From JACKDX01 sp964640175 (GTDB lineage Bacteria; Myxococcota_A; Polyangia; Polyangiales; GCA-016699535), in assembly GCA_964640175.1 (NCBI GenBank), contig CAZXFW010000001.1, positions 1 to 64,000 of the forward strand: DNA of 64,000 bases. The letters are read 5' to 3'. Positions 42,992-51,378 of this stretch are shown here, in pieces. A program made the position numbers and the translations under genes. A model generated the notes under the pieces. That model was given only the letters and a program-made list of their open reading frames with translations. It did no database searches and was not told where the DNA came from. Every line of letters starts with the position of its first letter. Position 1 is the first letter of the stretch.

Positions 42992-45007
42992 ATGAGTAAA
43001 GGTTCTGCAACCATCGTAGCTTTGGCAGCATTTGTAGGTGGGCTGCTCATCGGCAATCTTACTGCTGGCAAGTTTGGACAGTTAGGGAACGGCGACGGAC
43101 TCGATGCCGACGTTCAAGGTGTCGAAAACGAAGAAGGCATTCAGCGCTACCGCATCCCTGTCACCGACAAACAGCCTCACAAAGGCACCGAAGATGCATT
43201 GGTTACCATTGTCGAGTTTAGCGACTTTCAATGCCCCTTTTGCTCCCGCGTCAATCCGACCATTCAGCAAATTCTCAAAGAATACAAAGGCCAAGTACGT
43301 GTCAGCTGGCGCAACAATCCTCTGCCCTTTCATCAAAACGCCATGCCTGCTGCTCAGCTGGCCATGGAAGCATTTGACCAAGGTGGCGACAAAAAGTTCT
43401 GGCAGATGCATGACCTGTTGTTCCAAAACCAACGCGCGTTGGAACGTACCGATTTGGAGCAGTATGCCAAACAAGCTGGGCTAGACCTCAACAAGGTCAA
43501 GCAAGCCCTTGACGGTGACAAGTACAAAGACCTCATTCAGGAAGATCAAGCTCTGTCGACTAAACTGGGTGCCAGAGGAACCCCTGGGTTTTTCATCAAT
43601 GGTCGACAACTGATGGGCGCGCAACCCTACGAGGAGTTTAAAAAGGTTATCGACGATGAAATCACGCGTGCCAAAGCACTCCTAAGCTCCGGAGTTGATC
43701 GCGAAGATGTGTACGCCGCATTCATGAAAAACGCTCTGACGGAGCACCAAGCCCAACCTGCGCCCGAACAAGCAGCGCGCCCCGGCCAGCCTGATCCGGG
43801 TGTAGCGTACAAAGTTCCCGTGGGCGATTCTCCTGTCAAAGGGGCCTCGGATGCTTTGGTGACCATTATTGAAGTCTCTGAGTTTCAGTGTCCTTTCTGC
43901 AAACGCGTGCTTCCCACCCTTGAGCAGATCCAGAAAACTTATAAAAACGATGTACGGGTTGTTTTTAAGCACAATCCTTTGCCATTTCACCAAAATGCCA
44001 TGCCGGCATCCGAAGCTGCTTTCGAAGTACGCAAGCAGCTTGGAGATAAAGGCTTTTGGGCGTTTCATGATGCGCTCTTTGAAAACCAACAGGCCCTGGA
44101 GCGTCCGGAGCTTGAAAAGCATGCGGCTGCACTCAATGTGGGCGGAAAACGCATCAATATGGCTCAGTTTAAACAAGCCCTGGACAAACATACTCACAAA
44201 ACCGCCATCGAAGCAGACCAGAAGCTGGCCCAGCAGTTTGGTGCATCAGGAACGCCCAGCTTTTTCGTCAACGGCCGCAACCTTCGGGGTGCCCAGCCCT
44301 TTGAAAATTTCAAACAACTCATCGATGAAGAGCTGAAAAAAGCCAAAGCCAAAGTGGCCTCAGGCGTACCACGTGCCAAGATTTACGATGAAATTCTAAA
44401 GACTGCCCAAGCAGAAATCAAAGCAGCCCCGCCTTCTGCAGGACGCGAAGAACCCGATGCCAATAAAGTTTACGCGCTCAAGATTCCAGCGTCGGCTCCT
44501 CGCAAGGGTAACCGTAATGCCCCGGTGACCATTCAGATGTTTAGCGAGTTTCAGTGTCCCTTTTGTGGGCGAGTTAAACCCACCGTCGAGCAGCTGCTTG
44601 CGGCCTACAAAGGCAAAATTAACCTCGTCTGGCGTGATTTTCCCTTGCCCTTCCATGACAACGCCATGCCTGCAGCCGAGGCGGCTCGGGAAGTGCTCGC
44701 ACAAGGCGGTGAGCAGAAGTTCTGGGCTTTCCATGACCTTTTGTTTTCCAATCAACAAAGCCTGTCACGTGCCGATCTCGAAAAATATGCAGCACAGGTT
44801 GGCGGCATTGACATGGCCAAGTTCAAAAAAGCACTGGATTCCCACACACACCGTGATGCGATTCAGTCCGACATGAACGCCGTACGCGAAGCAGGTGCAC
44901 AAATCGGAACCCCTGCATTCTTCATCAACGGCAAGCTATTACAAGGCGCACAACCATTCGAGAACTTCAAAGCAGCAGTAGACAGTGCGTTGAAGGAAAA
45001 GTCCTAA
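42992..45007 (+). CDS. Membrane-anchored protein with three tandem DsbA-like domains
   Basis: A 671-residue protein. ATG 42992, with GAGGAG 10 nt upstream, gives one N-terminal membrane helix (TIVALAAFVGGLLIGNL), so the rest is probably periplasmic. Three thioredoxin-fold DsbA/thioredoxin_4-type domains follow, each with an active CPFC at residues 81, 300 and 522 and a cis-Pro loop (RGTPGFFINGR, SGTPSFFVNGR, IGTPAFFINGK). Each domain repeats NPLPFH or FPLPFH plus an N-A-M-P helix. Spacing is 219 and 222 residues, so the gene arose by internal triplication. It is probably a thiol-disulfide oxidase or isomerase. The partner DsbB is not in the window. Confidence 0.85.
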   Translation: MSKGSATIVALAAFVGGLLIGNLTAGKFGQLGNGDGLDADVQGVENEEGIQRYRIPVTDKQPHKGTEDALVTIVEFSDFQCPFCSRVNPTIQQILKEYKGQVRVSWRNNPLPFHQNAMPAAQLAMEAFDQGGDKKFWQMHDLLFQNQRALERTDLEQYAKQAGLDLNKVKQALDGDKYKDLIQEDQALSTKLGARGTPGFFINGRQLMGAQPYEEFKKVIDDEITRAKALLSSGVDREDVYAAFMKNALTEHQAQPAPEQAARPGQPDPGVAYKVPVGDSPVKGASDALVTIIEVSEFQCPFCKRVLPTLEQIQKTYKNDVRVVFKHNPLPFHQNAMPASEAAFEVRKQLGDKGFWAFHDALFENQQALERPELEKHAAALNVGGKRINMAQFKQALDKHTHKTAIEADQKLAQQFGASGTPSFFVNGRNLRGAQPFENFKQLIDEELKKAKAKVASGVPRAKIYDEILKTAQAEIKAAPPSAGREEPDANKVYALKIPASAPRKGNRNAPVTIQMFSEFQCPFCGRVKPTVEQLLAAYKGKINLVWRDFPLPFHDNAMPAAEAAREVLAQGGEQKFWAFHDLLFSNQQSLSRADLEKYAAQVGGIDMAKFKKALDSHTHRDAIQSDMNAVREAGAQIGTPAFFINGKLLQGAQPFENFKAAVDSALKEKS

Positions 45008-45011
45008 CTGC

Positions 45012-46049
45012 GTGTTAATCGTCATGAAGCCTGGCGCAAGCCAGGCAGACATCGATCGTGTTGTAGAGGAGATAAGCAAACACGGCTTTAAAGCGCACCC
45101 AATTCCGGGAGCCCAAGGCACCGCGATTGGGATCACGGGCAATCGCGGTCCCGTGGAGCCAGGGCCTTTTGAATCGCTCGCCAATGTCCTGTCCTGCATT
45201 CCCGTTTCTCGGCCTTACAAACTTGTAAACCGCGATGCGAAACCCGAAGGAAGCACCATCACCGTACGAGGAGTCACTATTGGGCCAGGCTCCTTTACCG
45301 TGATGGCAGGCCCCTGTGCCGTCGAATCACGCGATCAAATCTTGGCCACAGCCCATGCGGTCAAACAAGCAGGCGCGTCCGTTTTGCGGGGAGGCGCCTT
45401 CAAGCCTCGCACCAGTCCCTACGCGTTCCAAGGCTTGAAAGAAGAAGGCCTTAAACTGCTCGAAGAGGCTCGGCTTCAGACAGGACTGCCTGTCATCACC
45501 GAAGCGAAAGACGTGGAGACCTTACCGCTCGTGGTCCAATCCGCAGACATTGTGCAGATTGGTGCCCGAAACATGCAAAACTTCTCGTTGCTTGAAGCCG
45601 TCGGAGAGCAGCCCAAGCCCGTGATGCTCAAACGAGGGCTTTCCTCCACCGTGTCCGAATGGCTGATGGCTGCTGAATACATCGCAGCACGCGGCAACCT
45701 CCAAATCATCTTGTGTGAACGCGGTGTACGCACCTTCGAGACCACCACACGTAACACCTTGGATCTCGGAATTCTTCCCAGCCTTCGCGAGTTCACTCAC
45801 TTGCCCATCGTCGTCGATCCGTCCCATGGCACAGGCCATGCCGCTAGCGTTCCTGCCTTGGCACAAGCCGCCGTGGCTGTCGGAGCCGACGGGGTGATGG
45901 TCGAGGTGCATCCCGAACCATCCAAAGCCTTGTCCGATGGACCACAATCGCTCAATTTCCAGCAATTTCAATCACTTATGGATGGGGTGCGCGCCGTGGC
46001 CAAGGCGCTTGGAAAACCTTTGTCCGAAGCCGATATGCCGTCGGATTGA
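45012..46049 (+). CDS. aroF: 3-deoxy-7-phosphoheptulonate synthase (DAHP synthase)
   Basis: This enzyme condenses phosphoenolpyruvate with erythrose-4-phosphate, the first step of the shikimate pathway. The 345-residue type I-beta form has an N-terminal ferredoxin-like regulatory domain that starts MLIVMKPGASQADID, so the GTG at 45012 is the right start. The barrel shows VMAGPCAVES, RGGAFKPRTSPYAFQG, KRGLSSTVSEWLMAAEYI, CERGVRTFE and VDPSHGTGH, with conserved Lys, Cys, His and metal-binding residues. It starts 4 nt after the triple DsbA-like gene. The gene symbol is by convention for this class. Confidence 0.93.
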   Translation: MLIVMKPGASQADIDRVVEEISKHGFKAHPIPGAQGTAIGITGNRGPVEPGPFESLANVLSCIPVSRPYKLVNRDAKPEGSTITVRGVTIGPGSFTVMAGPCAVESRDQILATAHAVKQAGASVLRGGAFKPRTSPYAFQGLKEEGLKLLEEARLQTGLPVITEAKDVETLPLVVQSADIVQIGARNMQNFSLLEAVGEQPKPVMLKRGLSSTVSEWLMAAEYIAARGNLQIILCERGVRTFETTTRNTLDLGILPSLREFTHLPIVVDPSHGTGHAASVPALAQAAVAVGADGVMVEVHPEPSKALSDGPQSLNFQQFQSLMDGVRAVAKALGKPLSEADMPSD

Positions 46050-46103
46050 CAGCTCCGGTGGCCGACATTAAGCTGCGCGCTCGAAAAAACTGGGGTGAAC
46101 TGT

Positions 46104-47033
46104 ATGGCTAAAGCACCTGCTCCGGAACATCAGATTGTCGAGGAGCTTCATTTTCGCAGCGATAATGCCTATCTGTGTCTATTACTAAACCGGCGCACCA
46201 AAATGATCCGCGTGATCGACTTCAGAGCTGGAGCGTTGCCAGCAAAGCGGCTCTTCATTCAGTCGGTGGCCCAACGTGAAGGCGTTGAGAAAGTCATCAC
46301 GTTGGTAGAAAAAGACGAAGTCTCTGCTTGGACCCGCGTCGGATTTGTCCGCGAAGGACAGATTCCCGGGTTCTACAAACGTAGCGACGGCCACTTACTT
46401 GGTTGTGTCATCAGTGAAAAAACAGCTTCCATTGAAGTAAGCGACGAAGGCTTCAAAACCGCAGAGCGCACTATTAACCAAGCCAAACGTGCAGCCACCA
46501 AGATTAAAGAGACCATTCCTGGCATCTCCTTGAAAGTCGTCGAGGCTAAAGCCGCTATCAGCGCACGCGATCAAGCCTGGAAAAAAGGGACTGCCGTAGG
46601 CGCGTTCGATACATTCGGCCGAGGTGTTGAACGGTTTTTTGTCGAAACCAATATGAGCAGCACCAAGCGTAGTAGCAGTAAGTCCAAAACAAAACCCAAA
46701 GCCAACTACATTGCTGCAGAATTTCAAGACTGCTTTGGACACTCACTGATTGAAATCTTACGTAGCCCCGAAGATGACCAAGAAGTACTTGCGGTGTGTG
46801 GCGCGTTGCGGGTCATTTCAGAAGAGCTCAAAAACCGCGGCATTGTTTCTGCATTTGGATTCTCAGCAAACAACGATCTGGCACTTAGCACAGCGTATAT
46901 CGCAGCAGGATTTCGTAAAACGGGCCTTTTGGCTCATGGCATTTTGCACAATGGCGAACGTCGCGATGCGATTTTATGGACACGCAAACTTGCCAATCCA
47001 GGTGATGAAGACAAAGATAAATTTGAGAACTAA
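46104..47033 (+). CDS. Double GNAT-like protein related to beta-lysine acetyltransferase
   Basis: A 309-residue cytosolic protein with two GNAT-fold halves. The first, about residues 1-120, contains WTRVGFVREGQIPGFYKR, very like the terminal helix-strand of AblB (beta-lysine N6-acetyltransferase) relatives. A linker rich in Lys/Ser/Thr (TKRSSSKSKTKPK) and a charged helix separate it from the second (about 200-300), which ends in AYIAAGFRKTGLLAHG and AILWTRKL. The catalytic base and acetyl-CoA pyrophosphate loop are not obvious, so one half may be degenerate. GTG at 46095 is an alternative start. Confidence 0.65.
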   Translation: MAKAPAPEHQIVEELHFRSDNAYLCLLLNRRTKMIRVIDFRAGALPAKRLFIQSVAQREGVEKVITLVEKDEVSAWTRVGFVREGQIPGFYKRSDGHLLGCVISEKTASIEVSDEGFKTAERTINQAKRAATKIKETIPGISLKVVEAKAAISARDQAWKKGTAVGAFDTFGRGVERFFVETNMSSTKRSSSKSKTKPKANYIAAEFQDCFGHSLIEILRSPEDDQEVLAVCGALRVISEELKNRGIVSAFGFSANNDLALSTAYIAAGFRKTGLLAHGILHNGERRDAILWTRKLANPGDEDKDKFEN

Positions 47034-47038
47034 CGACT

Positions 47039-47353
47039 ATGCCAACCTATGAGTATCTTTGTGATGCGTGCGAACAAAAATTCGAAGTTGAACAACGCAT
47101 CACCGAAGACGCTATCAAAAAATGCATTCATTGCGGTAAACTCAAGGCAAGACGGCTGATCACTCAAGGCAACTTTATTCTCAAAGGAGGCGGCTGGTAC
47201 TCGGACCTGTACAGCTCCAGCTCTGCCACTTCCAACAAAAAGCCATCCTCTACCACCAGTCAATCGACGCCTGCGCCTTCGGAATCGAAACCGGTCAAAA
47301 CAGACACCTCAGCGACTTCTGCAAAGCCGGCTGCGAAAGAAAAAAAGCCGTAA
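47039..47353 (+). CDS. FmdB-family zinc ribbon protein
   Basis: A 104-residue protein. The N-terminus is MPTYEYLCDACEQKFEVEQ with CxxC, then KKCIHCG with a second CxxC, the FmdB-type zinc ribbon. The C-terminus is a low-complexity Ser/Thr/Pro/Lys tail of about 40 residues. FmdB proteins are thought to act as regulators, but this is weakly established. The start lies 5 nt after the GNAT-like gene. Confidence 0.85.
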   Translation: MPTYEYLCDACEQKFEVEQRITEDAIKKCIHCGKLKARRLITQGNFILKGGGWYSDLYSSSSATSNKKPSSTTSQSTPAPSESKPVKTDTSATSAKPAAKEKKP

Positions 47354-47373
47354 GATAACGCACGGTATCTTAC
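47341..47373 (-). terminator. Probable intrinsic terminator for the membrane protein gene at 47406-47780
   Basis: GTAAGATA (47350-47357) and TATCTTAC (47366-47373) form an 8-bp stem with an 8-nt loop. Read on the minus strand it is followed within 4 nt by a run of T (complement of AAAAAA at 47341-47346). The U-tract lies inside the FmdB coding region on the other strand. Confidence 0.5.
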
Positions 47374-47405
47374 CAATTAACGACGGCATTCCTACAGACA
47401 CCAAA

Positions 47406-47780
47406 CTACGACTTTTCGCGTGCTTGACGAGCAAGCACATCGTAACGGGCTTTGAGGCGATCGAGTTCTTGACTCGATAGCTCTTCAATATCCATAAGCG
47501 CATTGCTTGCATCATTCGTGGCACGAATAAGTTCGTCCAACTTGAGTTGCAACGCTTCTGTATCTCTATTTTGGGAATTTTGAATCAAAAACACCATAAG
47601 AAACGTGATGATGGTTGTAGTGGTGTTGATAACCAACTGCCATGTATCCCCAAAACCAAACAATGGGCCACTCAATGCCCACAAGAGCACCATGCTCAAC
47701 GCAATAATAAAGCTTAACGGATTACCCATCGCACGCGAGGTGGTTTGAGCTATTCGTGTAAACATGTCTCTGTGTGCCAT
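47406..47780 (-). CDS. Low-affinity iron permease-family membrane protein
   Basis: A 124-residue protein of the PF04120-like family. Two membrane helices (SFIIALSMVLLWALSG and WQLVINTTTTIITFLMVFLIQ) are followed by the family mark NSQNRDTEALQLKLDELIRA and a coiled-coil C-terminal tail. The name comes from yeast Fet4 similarity, and iron transport in bacteria is unproven. The N-terminal MAHRDMFTRIAQTTSRAMG is also typical. It ends tail to tail with FmdB, with a probable terminator between. Confidence 0.85.
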   Translation of the reverse strand: MAHRDMFTRIAQTTSRAMGNPLSFIIALSMVLLWALSGPLFGFGDTWQLVINTTTTIITFLMVFLIQNSQNRDTEALQLKLDELIRATNDASNALMDIEELSSQELDRLKARYDVLARQAREKS

Positions 47781-47941
47781 GGCTGACCCTGTTACATGTC
47801 TTTATAAACCACGGCTACTGAACATCTGCCTGGGGCTGGTTATTCCCACATGGTGAGTCTTTGGGTACCCTAGACCACACCGCCACCCTGCGTCCATCTA
47901 GGACCGTCGCTGCTGGAACTATGCCAATTGATGGTAACTTA

Positions 47942-47970
47942 TTGAAATATATGTCTAATTATCATATGCT
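47942..47970 (+). promoter_or_regulatory. Candidate sigma-70-type promoter
   Basis: TTGAAA (47942-47947), a 17-nt spacer and TATGCT (47965-47970) lie about 105 nt before the start of the next plus-strand gene (48075), which is followed by phnW. The match is 5/6 and 4/6. Confidence 0.35.
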
Positions 47971-48074
47971 CGCCGGGATAGCCTCATTTTGGAAAAATCG
48001 GATCGATATTTGCTTCTCTTATCCATGTGGGGATATGCCCTTCAAACGTGCGGATGTTTCACTTTCTCTTGCAA

Positions 48075-48770
48075 ATGAACTCATTCACGACTAAGTGTGC
48101 GACTGTGACACGGCTTATACGGGCCTTGGTAAGTGCGAGCTTGCTTGGATTGTTCTTTGCATCGAGTGCATTGGCACAGGGCTCTGCCATGATTGACCTC
48201 GAAAGCGCTCGTGAGCAGTTGAGGTACGAGCCCAAGGTCGCCGAGGTGGTTCGTAAGTGTCTTGAATTTTTCCGAGTCAGCCCTGAAAACTTTGACGGCA
48301 TGCGTCGCGCAGCACGCCATCGTGCAGCGCTGCCTTTGCTCGCCGGCGGCTACCGTTTCGATGTGGATGACTATGCCCGTTTCGAAGAACAAACGATTAC
48401 CGCACCACGCCTTAACGACGAAAACACCAATCGTAAAGCACATGCCTTTACTATCGGCGCAGTGTGGGATTTGCGTGAGTTAGTATTCAACCCTGCGGAA
48501 GTCCAGGTGTATGGTATCATTGGCGTGCAACGCGACTTGCTCTTGGAAGCTACGCGTACGTATTACCTACGCCGTCAGCTTTTGTTGCGTCTTTTACTCC
48601 GCCCACCAGAAGATGAAGTGGCTCGCGAAGCCTTAAACTTACGTATTGATGAGTTTACCGCACTGCTTGATGTGCTTACTGGAGGCTGGTTTAGCCGTGC
48701 CACTGAAGTAAGATCACGGAAAGCAAAGGCAACTGCTGGCTCCCACAGTGCCAGTAGCCAGGCACGCTAA
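48075..48770 (+). CDS. Secreted protein of unknown function, 231 aa
   Basis: ATG 48075 gives a signal peptide with a basic start, hydrophobic core (LVSASLLGLFFA) and cleavage site SALAQ. The mature protein has helical, charged segments (LRYEPKVAEVVRKCLEFFRV, YLRRQLLLRLLLRPPEDEVA). A motif-free middle contains ITAPRLNDENTNRK and FTIGAVWDLRELVFNPAEVQ, which may be beta-rich like an outer-membrane-associated domain. No family is recognised. The gene lies 15 nt before phnW and may share its transcript, which could link it to phosphonate metabolism, though that is only a position-based guess. Confidence 0.65.
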   Translation: MNSFTTKCATVTRLIRALVSASLLGLFFASSALAQGSAMIDLESAREQLRYEPKVAEVVRKCLEFFRVSPENFDGMRRAARHRAALPLLAGGYRFDVDDYARFEEQTITAPRLNDENTNRKAHAFTIGAVWDLRELVFNPAEVQVYGIIGVQRDLLLEATRTYYLRRQLLLRLLLRPPEDEVAREALNLRIDEFTALLDVLTGGWFSRATEVRSRKAKATAGSHSASSQAR

Positions 48771-48785
48771 TCCGGAATTTTCGGC

Positions 48786-49895
48786 ATGAACCAATATTGG
48801 TTACTTAATCCAGGACCTGTAAACACCACCGCGTCCGTTAAGCAGGCAGCCTTAGGCGTTGACTTGTGCCACCGTGAACAAGAATACAGCGCATTGATGG
48901 CTGAAGTACGAAATAAACTGCTTTTAGCCACGAATCTTTCTCCTGAGCGCTACTTCCCGGCACTCCTTGCAGGCTCTGGAACAGCCGCGGTGGAACTTGC
49001 GGTTGCCTCTATCGTAAGGCCTGAACGCACACTGCTCGTCATCAATAACGGCGTGTACGGTGCACGTATATTGAAAATGGCTCAGGTCCATGGAATTCGC
49101 ACCAAAGAACTCACCTTTGCCTGGCATGAGCGCCCGCATCTTAAGGCGATTGAACAGACCCTTGAGGAGGATGCATCTATCGATGCGGTCGCCTTGGTGC
49201 ACCACGAAACCACGACGGGATTGCTAAACCCAGTACAAGAAGTCGGAGCATTATGCCGGCGCTACGACAAAATTTTGTGTTTGGACTCCGTATCAGGACT
49301 CGGCGGAGAAGACCTCGACATTGAAGGGTGGGGCATTGACCTTGTGGCATGCACAGCCAATAAATGTTTTCATGGCCTGCCAGGCGTCGCGTTCATTCTA
49401 GCATCCGAGCGCGCTAGAACGCACATTCAAGACGTCCCCCCTCGTTCGGTATATTTTGATCTCCGTAACTATCTGGAACAACAAGAAGCAGGCACCGTTC
49501 CCTTTACGCCTTGCATTCCAGGCACTTATACCCTCAACCAGGCACTGGATGAACTCCAACAAGAAGGCGGCATTACAAAGCGCATCGCCACCTATCGCGA
49601 GCGATCGACGTTCATGAGGCGGGAATTTAAAGCGCTTGGAATCCGTTTGTATCTCGACGAAGCACTGCTTTCAAACAGCATCACCACTTACCATCTTCCG
49701 CCGGGACTAACTTATCAAAGTCTGCACCATGCTTTAAAAAAGCGCGGATACATAATTTATGCGGGACAAGGAAAACTCGAACGCGACGTTTTTCGTGTAG
49801 CAAACATGGGACACGTTCCTATGGACGTTTACGTAGATCTTGTAGACTGCGTACGCCAAGTGCTGCGTGAGAGCCATAGCACTGCTACCATATAA
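48786..49895 (+). CDS. phnW: 2-Aminoethylphosphonate-pyruvate aminotransferase-type enzyme
   Basis: A fold type I PLP enzyme of 369 residues. It begins NQYWLLNPGPVNTTASVK, the PhnW hallmark, then DLCHREQEY. ALLAGSGTAAVELAVA is the phosphate-binding part, HHETTTGLLNP the substrate loop, and CLDSVSGLGGEDLDIEGWGIDLV carries the PLP Asp. TANKCFHGLPGVAF has the Schiff-base Lys in the ANK of that motif. It interconverts 2-aminoethylphosphonate and phosphonoacetaldehyde. The presence of pepM nearby suggests synthesis rather than breakdown. A phosphonopyruvate-specific role, giving phosphonoalanine, is a possible alternative because no decarboxylase is in view. Its 3' end overlaps the convergent lipid gene by 67 nt. 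Confidence 0.85.
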   Translation: MNQYWLLNPGPVNTTASVKQAALGVDLCHREQEYSALMAEVRNKLLLATNLSPERYFPALLAGSGTAAVELAVASIVRPERTLLVINNGVYGARILKMAQVHGIRTKELTFAWHERPHLKAIEQTLEEDASIDAVALVHHETTTGLLNPVQEVGALCRRYDKILCLDSVSGLGGEDLDIEGWGIDLVACTANKCFHGLPGVAFILASERARTHIQDVPPRSVYFDLRNYLEQQEAGTVPFTPCIPGTYTLNQALDELQQEGGITKRIATYRERSTFMRREFKALGIRLYLDEALLSNSITTYHLPPGLTYQSLHHALKKRGYIIYAGQGKLERDVFRVANMGHVPMDVYVDLVDCVRQVLRESHSTATI

Positions 49896-50641
49896 AGATT
49901 TCCTATCACGACAGCAAAAAACCAATAACCCAGGTAGGCAAGCGGCCAGATATTTACACACCATGCTGCTATCGCCATCGCAACATGGTGATGTGTGGGG
50001 CCAATCCATTGAACTCGGCGAAAACACAAATAGCCCCCTGGTCGGCTAGAACCCGTGGAGCGATGAATCCAGTTCACATAGTTCACTAATAACGCATAAC
50101 TAAGGCGCTCAAACAGGTTCTTAGGTTCGCCAGCATAGGCATGCAACGTGGTATCGATGGACGTGCGCTTAAGACGCTGCTTCACATCGTCTACCACACC
50201 ACTATGCCAAATAAATGTCGCACCTAACGGTAAAAAAAATACAAACCACTGAAGCGGACCAAGTGAATACCCTGCTATCGATACACCTTGCCTACCGAGA
50301 TAACATATCATTCCGACAAGCACGCTAAATGCGGTAACTCCATCTGCTATCCCATCATAAATGCGACCACGCCAGCCGCCTCCCCCATAACGGCGAGCAA
50401 GTTCACCATCGACACAGTCCAAGATCATCACACCCACAAAAAGCAACCCTCCCCATATCGGCCAGGGTGAAGGCAGCCCATAAAGTATGCCTGTGATGAT
50501 ACCAAGCGCCCCAGTTACCAATGTCACCTGGTTGGCAGTGACACCTTTTGGTCCAAGAACAGAAGCAATCCACCGTCCAGCAGGGCGAAACACGGCAGCA
50601 TCCAGCACTTCATCGCGCACAGGCGCTTTGAGCCCACTCAC
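49829..50641 (-). CDS. CDP-alcohol phosphatidyltransferase
   Basis: The 270-residue integral membrane protein contains an exact CDP-alcohol phosphotransferase motif, DCVDGELARRYGGGGWRGRI continuing YDGIAD, near residue 75, with the three Asp-rich metal sites. Several hydrophobic helices surround it. It would transfer a CMP-activated headgroup to an alcohol or lipid. Its GTG overlaps the preceding nucleotidyltransferase gene by 4 nt. In this operon it is most likely to join an aminoethylphosphonate or other CMP-activated phosphonate to a lipid, which is inference. The other substrate is unknown. Confidence 0.8.
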   Translation of the reverse strand: MSGLKAPVRDEVLDAAVFRPAGRWIASVLGPKGVTANQVTLVTGALGIITGILYGLPSPWPIWGGLLFVGVMILDCVDGELARRYGGGGWRGRIYDGIADGVTAFSVLVGMICYLGRQGVSIAGYSLGPLQWFVFFLPLGATFIWHSGVVDDVKQRLKRTSIDTTLHAYAGEPKNLFERLSYALLVNYVNWIHRSTGSSRPGGYLCFRRVQWIGPTHHHVAMAIAAWCVNIWPLAYLGYWFFAVVIGNLYMVAVLWLSRSTWRTQSTRST

Positions 50642-51378
50642 GTGACTGTTTCCTTTAATGCAGGCGCAATAACTTCTCTGGCACGCGTTAAGTCTTGCTC
50701 AAAATCAATTTCTGTCCATGCAAAATCATCCACACGTTCAAAGCCAACTTCGGCAATCGTTAAAAAGCGATCAACTGCTGTTTCGTACTCGATATCGCTG
50801 CCTTGTTCATAAATCGTCTGATCAATCACCGTCTGAAGTAACGACCTATGTTGTTTGCTCACTTTAAAAAATCCCACCGATTCGCCACTGAGATCATATT
50901 TTGTATTGGCATCCAGCCGCCGAGCAATCGACATAGCGCGCCCCTCACGTACGCCTATCATCATTTCTTCACCAGTTTCGGACGAACGCGTGTCTATCAA
51001 CACACAGTTAGGATGAGAACTTTTCAAAAGCCGCTCAAAGAGCGCTGGACTGTAATACACGTCCGCATCCATAAAGATCACGTCGTCGTGGGCTTCCGCC
51101 AGGCCTGATTTTAAAGACACAATGGAGCCTTGTCGAAAGTCACGGTTGAATACCCATTTGATTGGCAAGGGCAATTCCAACGATTCTACAAAATCACGAA
51201 TATGCTCTGACAAATAGCCTGTCACAATGATCGCTTCTCTAATACCGGTACTTACATAGGTACGAAGGTGCCGCTCCAACAATGTCTCGCCTTCAACTTC
51301 AAGCAAACATTTAGGAAGCACTTGAGTGTACGGGGCAAGACGTTTGCCCACACCTGCTGCCAACAACACCGCTTGCAT
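50638..51378 (-). CDS. Nucleotidyltransferase, cytidylyltransferase-like
   Basis: A 246-residue sugar-1-phosphate-nucleotidyltransferase-type protein with the canonical start MQAVLLAAGVGKRLAPYTQ, the PKCLLEV lysine motif, and IFMDADVYYSP as the metal-binding Asp pair. TEIDFEQDLTRA at the C-terminus resembles phosphocholine or inositol-phosphate cytidylyltransferases. The ATG overlaps the preceding stop by 1 nt (TAATG). The nearest role given its operon is CTP:2-aminoethylphosphonate cytidylyltransferase (PntC-like). Assignment of the nucleotide and substrate is an inference. Confidence 0.8.
   Translation of the reverse strand: MQAVLLAAGVGKRLAPYTQVLPKCLLEVEGETLLERHLRTYVSTGIREAIIVTGYLSEHIRDFVESLELPLPIKWVFNRDFRQGSIVSLKSGLAEAHDDVIFMDADVYYSPALFERLLKSSHPNCVLIDTRSSETGEEMMIGVREGRAMSIARRLDANTKYDLSGESVGFFKVSKQHRSLLQTVIDQTIYEQGSDIEYETAVDRFLTIAEVGFERVDDFAWTEIDFEQDLTRAREVIAPALKETVT

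Noticed and set aside
46104..47033. Firm call of beta-lysine acetyltransferase AblB
   Set aside because: The C-terminal signature is alike, but the double-domain layout and absence of ablA make the reaction unsafe to assign.
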